A DNA stretch of 64,000 nt from Ceratotherium simum simum (lineage: Eukaryota; Chordata; Mammalia; Perissodactyla; Rhinocerotidae): NCBI RefSeq assembly GCF_000283155.1, contig NW_004454207.1, forward strand, positions 15,952,783 through 16,016,782. Direction: 5' to 3'. The notes under the pieces were generated by a model. It did not search any database. It saw only the letters and a program-made list of their open reading frames with translations, and was not told the DNA's origin. The translations under genes were made by a program, and so were the position numbers. Below are positions 1 to 11,451 of this stretch, piece after piece (the first letter of the stretch is position 1; each line of letters begins with the position of its first letter).

Positions 1-2027
1 ACCAACACAGGGAAAGTACAGTGGCCAAAATGGTACTAGCTTCCACAGCACATAGACTGGTTTAGGGCCAGAAGGGCCCTGGGTTCCCAGCACAAGGACT
101 GTTCAGTAACCGAGGGCATTCTGGTTTCTTAGCATGTAGGCAGACGTGGGGCCAAAATGACCCCCAGAACCCTACCTGTCAGGAAGGGGAGGGCTGGAAA
201 GTGCCCCGGGGCAGGAGCACATTGGCAATGTGGTGGCCAAAGGGGGCACCAGAGTGCTGAATGGATGCCAATAGGGCCCCACATTCCACAGCACAGAAGT
301 GGGCTAGTGCCCCTAAAGGCCCAGGGGACACCAGTGTATGGGGAGTCTGGTCTCCACAACAGCATCCAAGACGCCATTGCATGGGCACATGGTGTTTGGA
401 ACTGTCTCCAGGGCGCCAGCATTCTGCCAGGCACATGTCCAGAACAGCTCCAGGGCCACACGGGGGAATGGTACGACGCCCAAAGGGCTCATGGTTCCAC
501 AGCTGGCCAGGCTGGCTGGTAGCCAGAAGGTTTCCTAGAGCACTAGCTCCATGGATAGATGGTGGCCAAAATGGCTTTTGCTTCCTCAGTTTGCAGGCTG
601 ACTGAGGACTGGTAGAGCCCATGGTCCCGCTGTAGGAGGCCAGTAGTGTGACCTAAAGCACTCTTGTTTTTACAGCAGGTGGGAGGCAGATTGGCAAAGA
701 ACCATCAGTTTCCCAGCGTGTGGACAGGCTGGAGGCTGGAAGGAACCCTGGAACCCTAGCTGGCAGGAAATCTAGTGGCCAGGAGGTTCTGCAGGGGACC
801 ACCGAGATAGAGGTATAGTGGCTGAAAGGTGCCCCTTGCATCAGCATTTGGATGGATGGTTGCCAATAGGTCCCTGTGTTCCACAGCACAGGTGCAGGTT
901 AGTGCCCATAAGTGCCCCCATGAACCCAGAGTGTGGGATGCCTGGTTGCCAGAAGGGTGTGTAGGAGAGTGGTATAAGTGTAGGAATGGTTAGAACTGCC
1001 CCTGAAGCATCACTGTGCTGTCAGGCATGTGTCCAGAGGAGCCCCAGGGACAGAGATGGTGGGAATAACCAATTCTCAAAGGGTTCTGGGTTCTGGTCAA
1101 AAGAGTATGCAGTTCCTCAGCACATAGGCAGTCTGGGGGCTGTAACAACCCGTGGAACCCTAGCTGGGCAGGCTGGCGGTCAGAAGGTTGCCAGAGATAC
1201 CAATGTGTGGGAAGGACAGTGGCAAATGGTTCTAGGTTCTATAGCACAAAGATTCCATAGCACAGAAGGGCCCTTGGTTCTCCAGCGAGAGACCTGTTCG
1301 GTGACCAAAAGCATTCTCGTTTCTGCATCATGTGGGTAGGTTGGTGGTCTAAGAACCTTCAGTTCCTTGGCACACAAGCAGACTGGGGACCAGAAGAAGT
1401 CCCAGAACTGTAGCAGTTGGTTTTCCACAGCAGGCAGGCAGGCTGTTTGCTGAAGAACCTTCAGTTTCCTGGCACTGGGACAGGCTGGGATGCTGAAAGC
1501 AACACAAAACCTTGGTGATGGGAAGTCATCTGGCTGGGAAGTGCCCAAGGGCACCAGCGCATTGCAGGTACAGTTGCTGAAAAGGCCCCAAAGCACCAGC
1601 ATTCTAGATGGGTTCTTGTTTATAGAGCCAGTATTCTATAGCAGGAGGCTGAAAGGGCTCTCCACAGCAGGCCAGACTGCTATGAACCTATGAACACTCA
1701 GTTCCCAAGCACAAAGACAACCTTGAGGGTGGAAGGACCCTCAGAACCCTAGTGGGCAGGTCCATGGGTGGCCGGTAATTTCACCAGGGCACCAGTGCTA
1801 TGGACAAACTATAGCTGAAAGGGCTCTTGCTTCCTCAGCTTGAGAGCCAGCAGAGGATCAGTAGGGCCCATGGTTATCCTACAAGAGGGCAGTGCTGTGA
1901 CTGAAAGTGCTCTCCTTTCTACAGCAGGCAAAAAGCTGATTCAGCACCCTTGGTGGAAAGATGTCTGGTGCATGGAAAGTTCCCCAGGGCACCAGCATGC
2001 TGGAGGTGCAGTGGTAGAATAGGGCCC
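1..2027. repeat. Left, irregular part of the array
   Basis: Same phrases as the rest of the array, but the 1.5-kb phase is broken. Anchor A-like sequence occurs near 750 ('gaaccctagctggcagg') and again near 1507, only about 756 bp apart. This suggests internal loss or half-unit copies. No gene is seen. Confidence 0.6.
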
Positions 2028-2392
2028 TGTATTAGTTTGCTAGGGTTGCCATAACAAAATGCCACAGACTGGGTGTCTTAAACAACAAAAGTTTATTTTC
2101 TCACAGTTGTGGAGGCTGGAAGAGCAAGATCAAGGCGTTGGCAGGGTTTGTGTCTTCCAAGGACCCTCTCCTTAACTTGTGGATAGCTGTCTTCTGACAT
2201 GGTCTTTTCTCTGTGCACACACATCTGTATTCTAATTTCCTCTTCTTATATGGACACCAGTCATACTGGATTACAGCCCACACATATGACCTCATTTTAT
2301 ATTAATCACTTCTTTAAAGGCACTGTCTCAAAATACAATCATATTCTGAGGTACTGGGGGTTAGGGCTTGAACATGTGAATTGTGAGGAGCA
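2028..2392 (-). mobile_element. MaLR-type solo LTR (MLT1/MST-like), minus orientation
   Basis: The sequence reads 'tagtttgctagggttgcc', then 'aacaaaatgccacagactgg', then a 'tttattttctcacag' segment, and near its end 'ctgaggtactgggggttagg'. That is the reverse complement of a mammalian MaLR LTR. It begins with TG and ends with CA as read here. Flanks 'ccctg' and 'cactg' may be a decayed 5-bp TSD. It interrupts the GC-rich array, so the array is older than this insertion. The exact subfamily is not assigned. Confidence 0.75.
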
Positions 2393-2644
2393 CTGAAACC
2401 CTAGTGAGAGAGCACATTGGTGGTCAGCAGCCTCATCAGGGCACCTGCCCTGGGGGAGAGGAGGGACTGTAGCCAAAAGGGCTCAATCTCTGAGCCAAAA
2501 GTGCCCATGGTACCCAGCATGCAGTGTGTACTGTGGCCAAACTTGTCCCAGTTTTAACAGCAGGCAGGCAAATTGATGGCCAGAAAACACCGAGTAGCCA
2601 GGAGGCCAGTGGATTGTGGGCAGGAAGAAGCCCCAGAAATTTTT

Positions 2645-2841
2645 TTTTTCGGGGGTGAGGAAGATTGGCCCTGAGCTAACATCTGTGCCCATCTTTCTTT
2701 GTTTTGTATGTGGGATGCCTCCACAGCGTGGCTTGATGAGTGGTGGGTCGGTCCATGCCTGGGATTTGAACCTGCGAACCCCAGGCCGCCAAAGTGGAGC
2801 GTGTGAACTTAACCACTACGCCACTGGGCTGGCCCCCCTAT
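2645..2841 (-). mobile_element. ERE SINE inside the array
   Basis: Reverse-complement ERE: T-run, 'gtgaggaagattggccctga' phrase, B-box-like head and terminal 'ccactgggctggcccc'. It is flanked by a perfect 17-bp TSD, 'aagccccagaaattttt', at 2628-2644 and 2842-2858. It is the short form, lacking the second 'gaggaagactggccctg' block seen in longer copies. Confidence 0.93.
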
Positions 2842-2858
2842 AAGCCCCAGAAATTTTT

Positions 2859-3476
2859 AGAACACTCAGAAGACTAACACTATGGGAGTATGGTGCCTAA
2901 ATGGGACCCAGGGCACCATAGTGCTGGAAGTATGGTTCCCACTAGGGCCATATATTCCACAGCACCTGCTCTGACTAGAGCCCTTGTGACCACAGTGTGG
3001 GCAGTCTGGTCACCAAAGGGCCCCCAAGGAAGCAGTGCCTGGGCAGATGGTGTCTACAAGTGCCCCCCTGAGGCACCAGCATGGTGACAGTGCCCAGAAG
3101 AGTCCAGCGGCTCGGGAGGCAAGATGGACTCAGGCCAAAAGGGCTCATCCTGCTGATGGCCTAGTAAGAGGAGCTCTTGTTTCCAGAGCATAAGGACAGT
3201 CTAGACTCGGGACAGATCCCTGAAACCCAGGCAGGAGGGGAGGTTGGTGGCAGGAAGGTTCCCTGGGGCACCCTGGAGAGGAACGGAGAGTGGCTGAGAG
3301 GGCTCATGATTCATGGGTTTGCAAGCTGAGGGAAGCCCTGAAGGGCTCACAGTTCCCCTGGGAGATAGTAGTGCTCTGAGGGGAAATGCTCTCCTTCCAC
3401 TACCGATAATTAGGCTCGTCGCCCAAGAACCCTCCATTCTCCATAGTGCACACAGACTGGGGGCAGACAGGAATCC
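2859..3476. repeat. Partial array unit up to the first regular anchor A
   Basis: Array sequence resumes after the ERE TSD. It contains anchor B at 3151 and phrases like 'ctggtcaccaaagggccccc' (2999 on). It belongs to the end of a unit whose start has been disrupted by the MaLR and ERE insertions. Confidence 0.65.
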
Positions 3477-4992
3477 CGGAACCCTAGCTGGTGGGAAGTC
3501 TGGTGGCCAGAAGGTTCCCAAGTACACTGCCCAGATGGAGGTGCGGTGGTGAAAAGGGGCCCTATTGCACCAGGGTTCTAGGTAAATGGTTGCTTATAGG
3601 GTTCTGTGTCCCACAGCACTAAGCAGGCTAGTGTCCTTATCGGATCTCCTGGAACCCAGTGCGTGCGGGCAGCCTGGTCTCAGAAAGGACCCCCAAGACG
3701 TGCCTGGAAGTGCCCCTGAGGTGTAAGTGTCTGGAAAACCTCCCTGGTCCTAGATGTCAGGATGGAAACGATGCCAGTAGGCTTTGGGTTCCACAGCCTA
3801 CGAGGAGGGTGATTGTTGGAAGGGTATGTGGTAACACAACTCGTGGGCAGGCTGGGGAATGTAAGGGCATGGGGAACCCTGGGGTAAGCTGAAAGTCCCC
3901 ATGGACACTAATTCGTGGGCAGGCCTGGGACCGAAAGGGCTCTGGGCTCCATTGCAAATGGAGTAGCTGAGGACTGGAACGGCCAAATGCCCCCTAACGC
4001 TGGGCCTGACCAGTGACTGGGAGAGTTATGGTTTGTGCATCACGCGGGCGGGCTGGTGGCCAAAGAACCTTCGGTTCCCATACACGCCGGAAGAATCCAG
4101 GCAGGAAAGAACCCCGGAACCCTAATGAGGAGCCACGTTGGTGCTCGGAAGGTTCACTAGGGCACCCACGCGGGGTGGGGGAGGAGGGAAAGGAGGGAGG
4201 ACGGTGGCCGAAATGGCTCTAACACCTGCAACGAAAGTACCCATGTTGCCTCAGCGTGTGAGTGTACGTGTGCCTGTTTCAACAGCAGGCAGCCAAACTG
4301 ATCACTGGAAAAACCCCGGGTCTCAGGCATACTGCTGTATTGTAGGTGGGAACTACCCCGGAAACTTTTAAGACCAGAAAGTCCCTCATGACGCTAATGC
4401 TATAGAGTTTGGGTGCCAAAAGGGACCCGGAGTACCAGCGTTCTGCAAGTATAGTTCCCTGTAAGGCTGTATGTTCCGCAGCACACGCTCTGGCTAGGGC
4501 AGATGGGACCCCTTGTGCAGGTAGTGTTTCTGCGTAAAGGGCTGCCTGGGCATTAGTACCAGGGCAGATGCTGTCCAGGAGAAATGCCCATGGCACCAGT
4601 GAGGGGCATGCAAGGGTCTGGAAGCGTTCGGGCCATGAAAGGGCGACGTAGCCCAAAAGCGAAAAGTCTTGTTCTGTTGATAGCCTAGTTGGAGGAGCCT
4701 GAGTTTCCACCCCATAAGGACAGTGTAGGAACCTGAATTATCATCAGAACCCTAGCGAGCAGTCGGGTTGCTGACAGGAAGGTTCCTTGGGGCACCCATG
4801 AGACGGACAGACAGTGGCTGAGAGAACTTAAGATTCCTCAGCTAGCAAGGACTGAAGGGCTCTTGGTTCCCCTGCGGGATGACGGCACTGTGACCCAAAA
4901 TGCTCTCCTTCCCACCTCAGGCAGGCAGGCAGGCAGGTCGCCAAGAACCGTCGGTTCCCCAGAACGTGCTCAAATGGGGCCAGTAGAAAACC
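3477..4992. repeat. Higher-order unit a (1516 bp)
   Basis: Runs from anchor A at 3477 to the next at 4993 and includes anchor B at 4675. Contains a G-rich tract at 4172-4197 just before 'acggtggccgaaatggctc'. No coding potential is seen. Confidence 0.75.
4172..4197 (+). other. G-quadruplex-type motif in unit a
   Basis: Four G-runs of 4, 5, 3 and 3 separated by loops of 1, 4 and 6 nt on the plus strand. This fits the usual G3+ N1-7 rule for a quadruplex. Folding has not been shown. Confidence 0.55.
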
Positions 4993-6530
4993 CGGAACCC
5001 TAACTGGCAGGAAGTCCGATGACCGGAAGTTCGCCGGCGCACCTCTGGATCAAGGTGCAGCAGGGACAAGAGGCCCCTTGCATCAGAGTTTTAGATGGAT
5101 GGGTGCCAGTAGGACTCTGTTCTATAGATTGGGTGCAGGATAGTGCCCATATGAACCCTCCTGGAAGGCAGTGCACAGGCAGCCCGGCCTCAAAAAGGAC
5201 CCACAGAGCACCTGCACCAAGGCAGAACGTGTCCAGAAGTGCTCCATTGGTATAAGTGTCCCGAACTGCACGTGTCTGGAAGAGCCTCAGGGACCTAGAT
5301 GTCGGGATGGACACGATGCCCGGTCATCTCAGTTTCACAGCCAAAAGGAGGGTGATAATCCGAGGGTACCTGGTTCCTCTAGCTGGCGGGTGGGCTGGGG
5401 TCATAAGGATACGTGGAACCCTAGGTTCCAAGCCAGATAGTGATCGGAAGGTACCCAGGGACACTAATCCGTGGGGAATTCCATGTTTTCAGGGGTTTTA
5501 GGTTCCGTTGCAAACGGGATAGCCAGGGACCAAAAGAACCGTAGGTCCCCACGGCCAGGCCCAGCTGGTTACTGGAAGGGTCCTCACTTCTGCCTCAAAA
5601 TGTCAGGCTGGTGGCCTGATAACTTTAGGTTCCCCAAGAGACAGAACAATTCCAGACCCTAATAAACACCGGAACCTTAGGGAGGAGACATGTTGTTGGC
5701 CAGAAAGTTCATTGGCAAGGACGGTGGTTGAAAGGGCTCAGATTCCTTCACTGCAAGGGCCCGTGGTATATAAAGCCAAGTTCAGTACTGTGACATAAAG
5801 TACTCTAGCTTCAATAGCTGACAGGCAAATTAATAGCCAGAAATCCCTTGGGTCCCCAACATGTCAGTGGACTTTGGATAGAAAGAAAAAACTGGAAACT
5901 TTCTGCGCCTGAAGTCCGTTCGTGACCCTAATGCGATGTGGAGTACGGTGCCTAATTCGGACCTACGCCACCAGTGTGCTGGAAGTGTGGTTTCCTTAGA
6001 TCATATAGTCAACATCACGGGATTTGTAAAAAGCCCCTGCGATGCCAGTTCACAGGCAATCTGGTTAAATAAGGGCCCCCAGGGCCTCAGTTCTGCGGCA
6101 GACGGTGTCCGAAAATGCCCCCTGCAGCACCAGTGTGGTAGCAGGCACGTGTCCACAGGAGTCCCGGGGCCTGAGAAATCGAAATGGAGGCAGACCTAAA
6201 GGGCTCACCAAATTGATGGCTTTATAAGAGGTTTCCAATGCATAAAGATGGTTTGCGGGCCTGAAGGATCCCCGGAACCTTGGTGAGAGGGAAATTTGGT
6301 GGAAGGAAGGTTTTCTGGGGTTGCCGTGAGAGGGATGATGGTGGCCGAGAGGGCTCACTTAATCCCAAGATTGCGAGCTGACTGAAGGCCTGAAAAGCTC
6401 ACAGTTCCCCTGGGGAATGTTAGTGCTATGAGGGGAAATTGCTCTCCTTTCACTGCAGATGGGCAGGCTGATTGCCCAGTTACCCCCGGTTCTTCCAGAA
6501 CAAATACAGTCTGGGGACCAGTAGGTATCC
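4993..6530. repeat. Higher-order unit b (1538 bp)
   Basis: Anchor A at 4993, anchor B at 6211, next A at 6531. The order of subunits follows unit a. No insertion is recognised inside it. Confidence 0.75.
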
Positions 6531-8085
6531 CGGAACCCTAACTATCAGGAAGTGTGGAGGCCGGAAGGTTTCCAGGTACTCTGCCTAGATGGAGGTGCAG
6601 TGGCAAAAAGGGCCCCTCTCACACCGGGGTTCCTGATGGATGATTACTTATAGGGTTCTGTGTTCCACAGCACTAAGCAGGCTACTGTCTTTATAGGATC
6701 TCTTGAAATCTAGTGTGTGGGCAGCCTGGTCTTAGAAAGGACCCCCAAGACAACAGTGCCAGGGCAGAACTTGTCCGGAAGTGCTCCCGCAGTGCCAGCA
6801 CCCTGGACGGCTCATGCCCGGAAAACCCCCCAGTCCTAGACGTCAGGATGGAAAGGATCCGCAATGGACTTCGGGTTCCACGGTCTGCAGGGCGGGCGGT
6901 AGTCATAAGGTGTACAGTTCCCCACCTTGCAGTAGGGCCTGGGGACTTAAGGACATGCGGAACCTCAGAGGCCAGGCTGGATGGTGATGGGAAGGTCCCC
7001 GGAGACGCTATCCCCTGGGAGGCCCTTGACCAAAAGGATTCTAGGTTCCGTTGGAAACAGGGTACCTGTGGACCAAAAGGGCCACTAGTTACCCAGTTCC
7101 CGGCCTGTCCAGTGACTATAAGGATTCTGGGTTCTCCACAGGCGGACAGGCTGGTGTCCGAATAATGTTCGGTTCCCAGGCACATGTGATGACTCAGGGG
7201 AGGCAGGAGCCGTGTGACCTTCGGGAGGGGCCATGTTGGTGTTCGGCAATTTCCCTGGGTAACCAAGTGGGGACCCGGGGAAGTGGGGGGTAGGGAAACA
7301 GGAGGATAGATTGCTTCTGAAAGGCTCCGATTCCGGATCCAAAAAGGCCCAAGTTGTCTTAGGAGGAGCCCTGAACTGTGACCGAACATGATTTGGTTTC
7401 AGTAGCAGATGGGCAATTGATGGGCAGAAACCCCCGGGTCCCCAATATGCCCGTGTACTGTCGGCAAGAACGACTCCAGAAATTTATAGGAACAAAAATG
7501 CGCTCATGACACTAACACGATGAGAGTACAAGTATGGTTTCCAGTAAGGGCTTATATTCCTCAACAGGAATTCTTACTTCGGCCCATAGTGTTTCAGTAC
7601 GCACGCAGTCTGGTCACAAAAGGGCCCCCAGGACTGCAATGCCAGGGAAGATGGTGTCTGGAAGTGCTTGCCTGGGCATGAGTGCAGTGGTAAGCATGCA
7701 TCCAGAAGAGTACTGGGGACTGAGAAAGCAAGAATGACCCAGACCGAAGGAGCTAGTCCTTCTGAAAGCCAAGTAGGAGGAGCCCATGACTGCACTGCAT
7801 AAAGACGATATGGGAGCTTGACTAATTGCCGGAACCCCAGTGAATGGCAGGTTGTTGGCAGGAAGATTCCCTAGGTCACCGGCGAAAGAGACAGACGGTG
7901 GCCACGAGGGCTCAAGATTCTTGAGCTTGAGAGCTGACTGATGGCCTGAAGAGCTCATGATTCCCCTGCAAGATGGCAATGCTGAGACTGAAAATACTCT
8001 CCTTTCCACCTCAGACAGGCAGGCAGGTCGCCAAAGAACCCTTAGTTCCCCAGAACGTGCATAGATTATGGGCCTGTGGAAACCC
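6531..8085. repeat. Higher-order unit c (1555 bp)
   Basis: Anchor A at 6531, anchor B at 7761 (worn: 'tctgaaagccaagtagg'), next A at 8086. A G-rich tract at 7269-7295 sits at the same place in the unit as that of unit a, about 3.1 kb (two periods) away. Confidence 0.75.
7269..7295 (+). other. G-quadruplex-type motif in unit c
   Basis: G-runs of 4, 4, 6 and 3 with loops of 4, 4 and 2 nt on the plus strand, in the same unit position as 4172-4197. Confidence 0.55.
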
Positions 8086-9570
8086 TGAAACCCTAGATGG
8101 CAGCAAGCATGATGACCGGAAGGTTTTCTGGGTCTACACCCAGATGTAGTGTAGCGGGAAAAAGGAGCCCTATACACCAGAGTTCTGGATGGGTAGTCGC
8201 CAATAGAGACCTCTATTCCACAGCAAGGGTGCAGGCTAGTGCACATAAGGGCTTTCCTGGAAGCGTATGCACAGGTAGTCTGGTCTCAGGACCTACAGGT
8301 CACCAACACCAGGGCCAAATCTGTCCAGAAGTCCTTTCGGAGCGCCAGCACCCAGGCCAGCGTGATTCCAGTAGAACTCCCAGGTTCCTACCGATCAAAA
8401 TGGACCCGATGTCACAAGGGTACACAGTGTCCCCACGGTGGGATTAGGGACCATAAGAACACTTCTAGGAACCTTAGGTGCTGGGCCAGCTGGTGTTTGG
8501 AATAACTCTAGGGACACTAACTCATGAGCAAGCTGGTGACTGAAAGGGTTCTAAGTTCCATTGCACAAGAGCAAGCTGAGGACTGGATGGGCTATTGGCT
8601 CACCACCGCCAGGCCTATCCCGTGACCTGAAGGGTTTTAGATTTTGCATCACGGGGGCAGGTCGGTGGCGATAGAACCTTCGGTTTCCAGGCACATGAAT
8701 GACAGCGGAATGGAAGGAGCACTGGAACCCTAGAACACGGGAATCGTTGGTAACCGGAGGTTTACTAGGGCAGCGGAGCTTGGGGAAGGACGGTGGCCGA
8801 AAGGGCTCAAATTCTTTAGCTGCAAGAGCCCACGCTACCTCAGTAAGAGATCTGTACTTTGACCGAATGTACTCTAGTTTCAACAGCAGGGGGTCAAACT
8901 GATGGCAGGGAAAACCCTGATTCTCGTATAGACTGTGGGCAGGAAGGACGGAAACCTTTAGAAGGAATGGCCCTCATGACACTAACGCGATGCGAGTACT
9001 GGGGCCAAAGGGGACCCCAGGCACCAGCAAGCTGTCAGTATGGTTCCCAGTAGTCCCGTATATTCCACAGCAAGGATTCTCCCCAGTGCACTGGCAGTCT
9101 GGTTGCCCAAAGGGTTGCCACAGTGTCAAGGAAGATGGTGTCTGGAAGTGACCCCCAAGATACCAGTGAGATGTCAAGCATGTAAACGGTAAAATCGCGG
9201 GCTGTGAGAGGGAGCAATGGCTCTATGGACCCAGGGCGTAAAGGCTTCCTCCTGCTGACGTGTTGGTAGGAGGAGCCCATGGTTCCACCTGTAAGAACTC
9301 TTTTGGGGTTTGAAGAATCCCCGGAACCCTATCGAGGAGGCAGGTTGGTGGCAGGAAGGTTATTATGGGGCACCAGCTGGATGGGCGGACGGTGGCTGAG
9401 AGAGCTCTTACTTCATCAGTTCGCAGGCTGACTACGGGCGGATGAGACCCACCCCTCCTTTGCTGGTGGCTAGTGCCAGGACCAAAACCGCTTTCCTTTA
9501 CACCACAGGCGGTCTGTCAAGAACCTTAGACTAACTAGCGCACACAGAGGCTGGGGGCCGGCAGGAATAC
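8086..9570. repeat. Higher-order unit d (1485 bp)
   Basis: Anchor A at 8086 ('tgaaaccctagatgg'), anchor B at 9253, next A at 9571. The G-tract position seen in units a and c (near 8780 here) is reduced to 'cttggggaagg'. Confidence 0.75.
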
Positions 9571-10799
9571 CGGAACCCTAGCTGGCCGGAAGTCTAGAGA
9601 CCGGAAGGTTCCCCGGGGCACTGCACAGATGGAGGTGCGGTGGCCAAAAGGAGCCCCTTGCTCCAATGTTCTAAATGGATGGTTGCCAATAAGGAAATAA
9701 ATTCCACAGCACTGGAGCAAGCTAGTGCCCATAAGGGCTCTCCCTGAACCCAGTACACGGGCAGATGGGTCTCAGAAAGGGCCCACAAGGCACCAGTGCC
9801 AGGGCAGAGGGTATCTGGCGTGCCAGTGCCCTGGACCGCACCTGTCTGGAAGAACTCCGGGGTCCTAGATGCCCAAGGTCTCCGGGTTCCATAGCCTACG
9901 GGGAGGGAGATGGCCTGATGGGTATATACTTCCTTGATGACTCCGGGTCAGAAGGGGCTCTGGAATTCTAGTGAGGGGCTAAACTGGTGGTCGGAAACTG
10001 CCCCAGGGTACTCAGGCAGGTGGGGACGGACTGGGGAACGGCGGTGGCCGAAATAGCTCAGATTACTGAGCCAAAAGGAATCACGAGCAGTCAGGCCAAC
10101 TGATGGCCTGAAAATCCCCAGGACCGTGGGCGGAAAGAATTCCCTGAAACACTTAGGGTCAGAAGGGCCTTCAGGACACTATTGCAAAGGTAGTATGCTG
10201 GCCAAAGGGGGCTCTGGGGCTCCAGGGAGCTGGAAGTTTAGTTCCCCAAAGGACCATATAATTCACGGCAAGGGATTTGGGCAGGGCCCCTGTCACTAGA
10301 GTGCGCAGTAGGTCTCAATGCCAAAAGGGCCCCCGGGGCAGAAGTGCCAGGGCAGATGGTGTCCAGAGGTCCCTTCCCCACCCCCTGCCCCTCCCCCGTG
10401 ACACCAGCGAAGTGGTAGACAAGTACCGGAAGAGTCCAGCTGTTTGAAAGCGAGATATGTCTCCAGACCGAAAGGCCTGTTGATGGCCTAGTAGGAGTTG
10501 CTGGGGTTTCCCCCGCATAAGGACTGTCTCCGGGCCTGAAGGATCCCCGGAACCCTGGTGAGTGGGCATGTTCCTGGTAGGAAGATTCCTGGGCGCCTGA
10601 GCGAAGAAGAGACGGTGGCCGAGAAGGCTCCTGATACCCGAGCTTGTCAACTGACTGAAGGTTGAAGGACTCATGCTTCCTCTGCTGGACACCAATGTCG
10701 TGACTGAAAATGCTCTCTTTTCGAAAGCAGACGGGCAGGTTGGTCGCCGAAGAACCCTCGGTTCCTCAGCGTTTGCGCAGGCTGGGGTCGAAGGAATCC
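9571..10799. repeat. Shortened higher-order unit e (1229 bp)
   Basis: Anchor A at 9571 and anchor B at 10486 are 915 bp apart, against 1167-1230 bp in units b-d. B to the next A is the usual 314 bp. About 290 bp therefore appears to be missing between A and B. It holds a C-rich tract at 10376-10397. Confidence 0.7.
10376..10397 (-). other. Minus-strand G-quadruplex-type motif in unit e
   Basis: C-runs of 4, 5, 4 and 5 with spacers of 1, 2 and 1 nt, so the minus strand carries four long G-runs with very short loops. It is the strongest such motif I noticed in the window. Confidence 0.65.
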
Positions 10800-11451
10800 T
10801 GAATCCCTAGCTGGCAGGATGTCTGGTTGCCGGAAGATTTCCAGGTGCACTAGCGTGGTGTAATTAAGTTGACAGAAAGGGCTTGCGAAGCCCCACTGCC
10901 CTGGAAGGATAATTGCCAATAAGTCCTTATATTTCACAGCATGGGAACTGGCCACCATAAGGCTACCCTGGAACACAGTGTGCAGTCATGTCTCAGAAAG
11001 GGCCCTTAGAGCACCAGCACCAGGACAGAAAGTTTCTGGAAGTGCTCCTGCGTGCAACCGAGGTGGCAGGTAAGTTTCCAGAAAAGTCCTGGGGACTGAC
11101 AGGATGAGGTGGACTGAGGCAGGAAATGCTAGTACTGCTGATGGCCTAATAGGAGTTGTGGATTTTACAGCACCCGGGTTTCAGAAAGGGTGCCCGAGGC
11201 ATGTGGGTGCAATGGTTGCAGAGAAGGCTCTGGGTTCCTTTGCTAGCAGGCAGCCTAAAGCTTCCAAGGCCCTTGGGATACCAGTTCTTGGGCAGGCTGG
11301 TGGCCATAAGGGTCTTTGAGTCTGCATCTGGAGGGCTGTAGGGTGGCTGAAAGGACCCTCTCGCACCTAGTGTGTGGTCAGACTGGTGCTGCAAGGGCGG
11401 TGATTCCCGGTTGGGACAGTCTTTTTGGCCTGTAGTCTTTTGATTTCACTG
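10800..11451. repeat. Truncated last unit f of the array
   Basis: Begins at anchor A (10800). A B-like phrase, 'tgctgatggcctaatagg', follows at about 11137, some 850 bp too early for a full unit, so much of the unit is lost. Array-like text fades at about 11400 and the solo LTR begins at 11452. Confidence 0.6.

Larger units (their letters stand above)
1..11451. repeat. Degenerate higher-order tandem repeat array, about 1.5-kb unit
   Basis: GC-rich block in which short phrases such as 'ccggaaccctag', 'ggtggccgaaagggctc', 'ttccacagca' and 'gcaccagtg' recur in the same order. Anchor A (like 'cggaaccctagctgg') starts at 3477, 4993, 6531, 8086, 9571 and 10800. Anchor B (like 'tgctgatggcctag') starts at 3151, 4675, 6211, 7761, 9253 and 10486. 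The spacing from B to the next A is 326, 318, 320, 325, 318 and 314 bp, so the two series move together. Copies are clearly diverged, so the array is old. All reading frames are broken and no protein is supported. A MaLR LTR and an ERE are inserted in it. It continues past the left edge and stops at the solo LTR at 11452. I do not recognise it as a named satellite. Confidence 0.8.

Noticed and set aside
3477..10799. Possible decayed zinc-finger array, since 42 bp is half of the 84-bp C2H2 repeat
   Set aside because: No C2H2 linker coding (the TGEKPY type) or Cys/His spacing in any frame, and unit lengths are not kept in multiples of three.
129..11394. Many ORFs of 60-230 codons on both strands of the GC-rich block, e.g. 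6691-7389 minus
   Set aside because: GC-rich DNA has few stops by chance. The frames are not kept between the 1.5-kb units, overlap on both strands and show no domain.
1..11451. CRISPR-like array
   Set aside because: Repeats are diverged, of variable length and without unique regular spacers. The DNA is mammalian.
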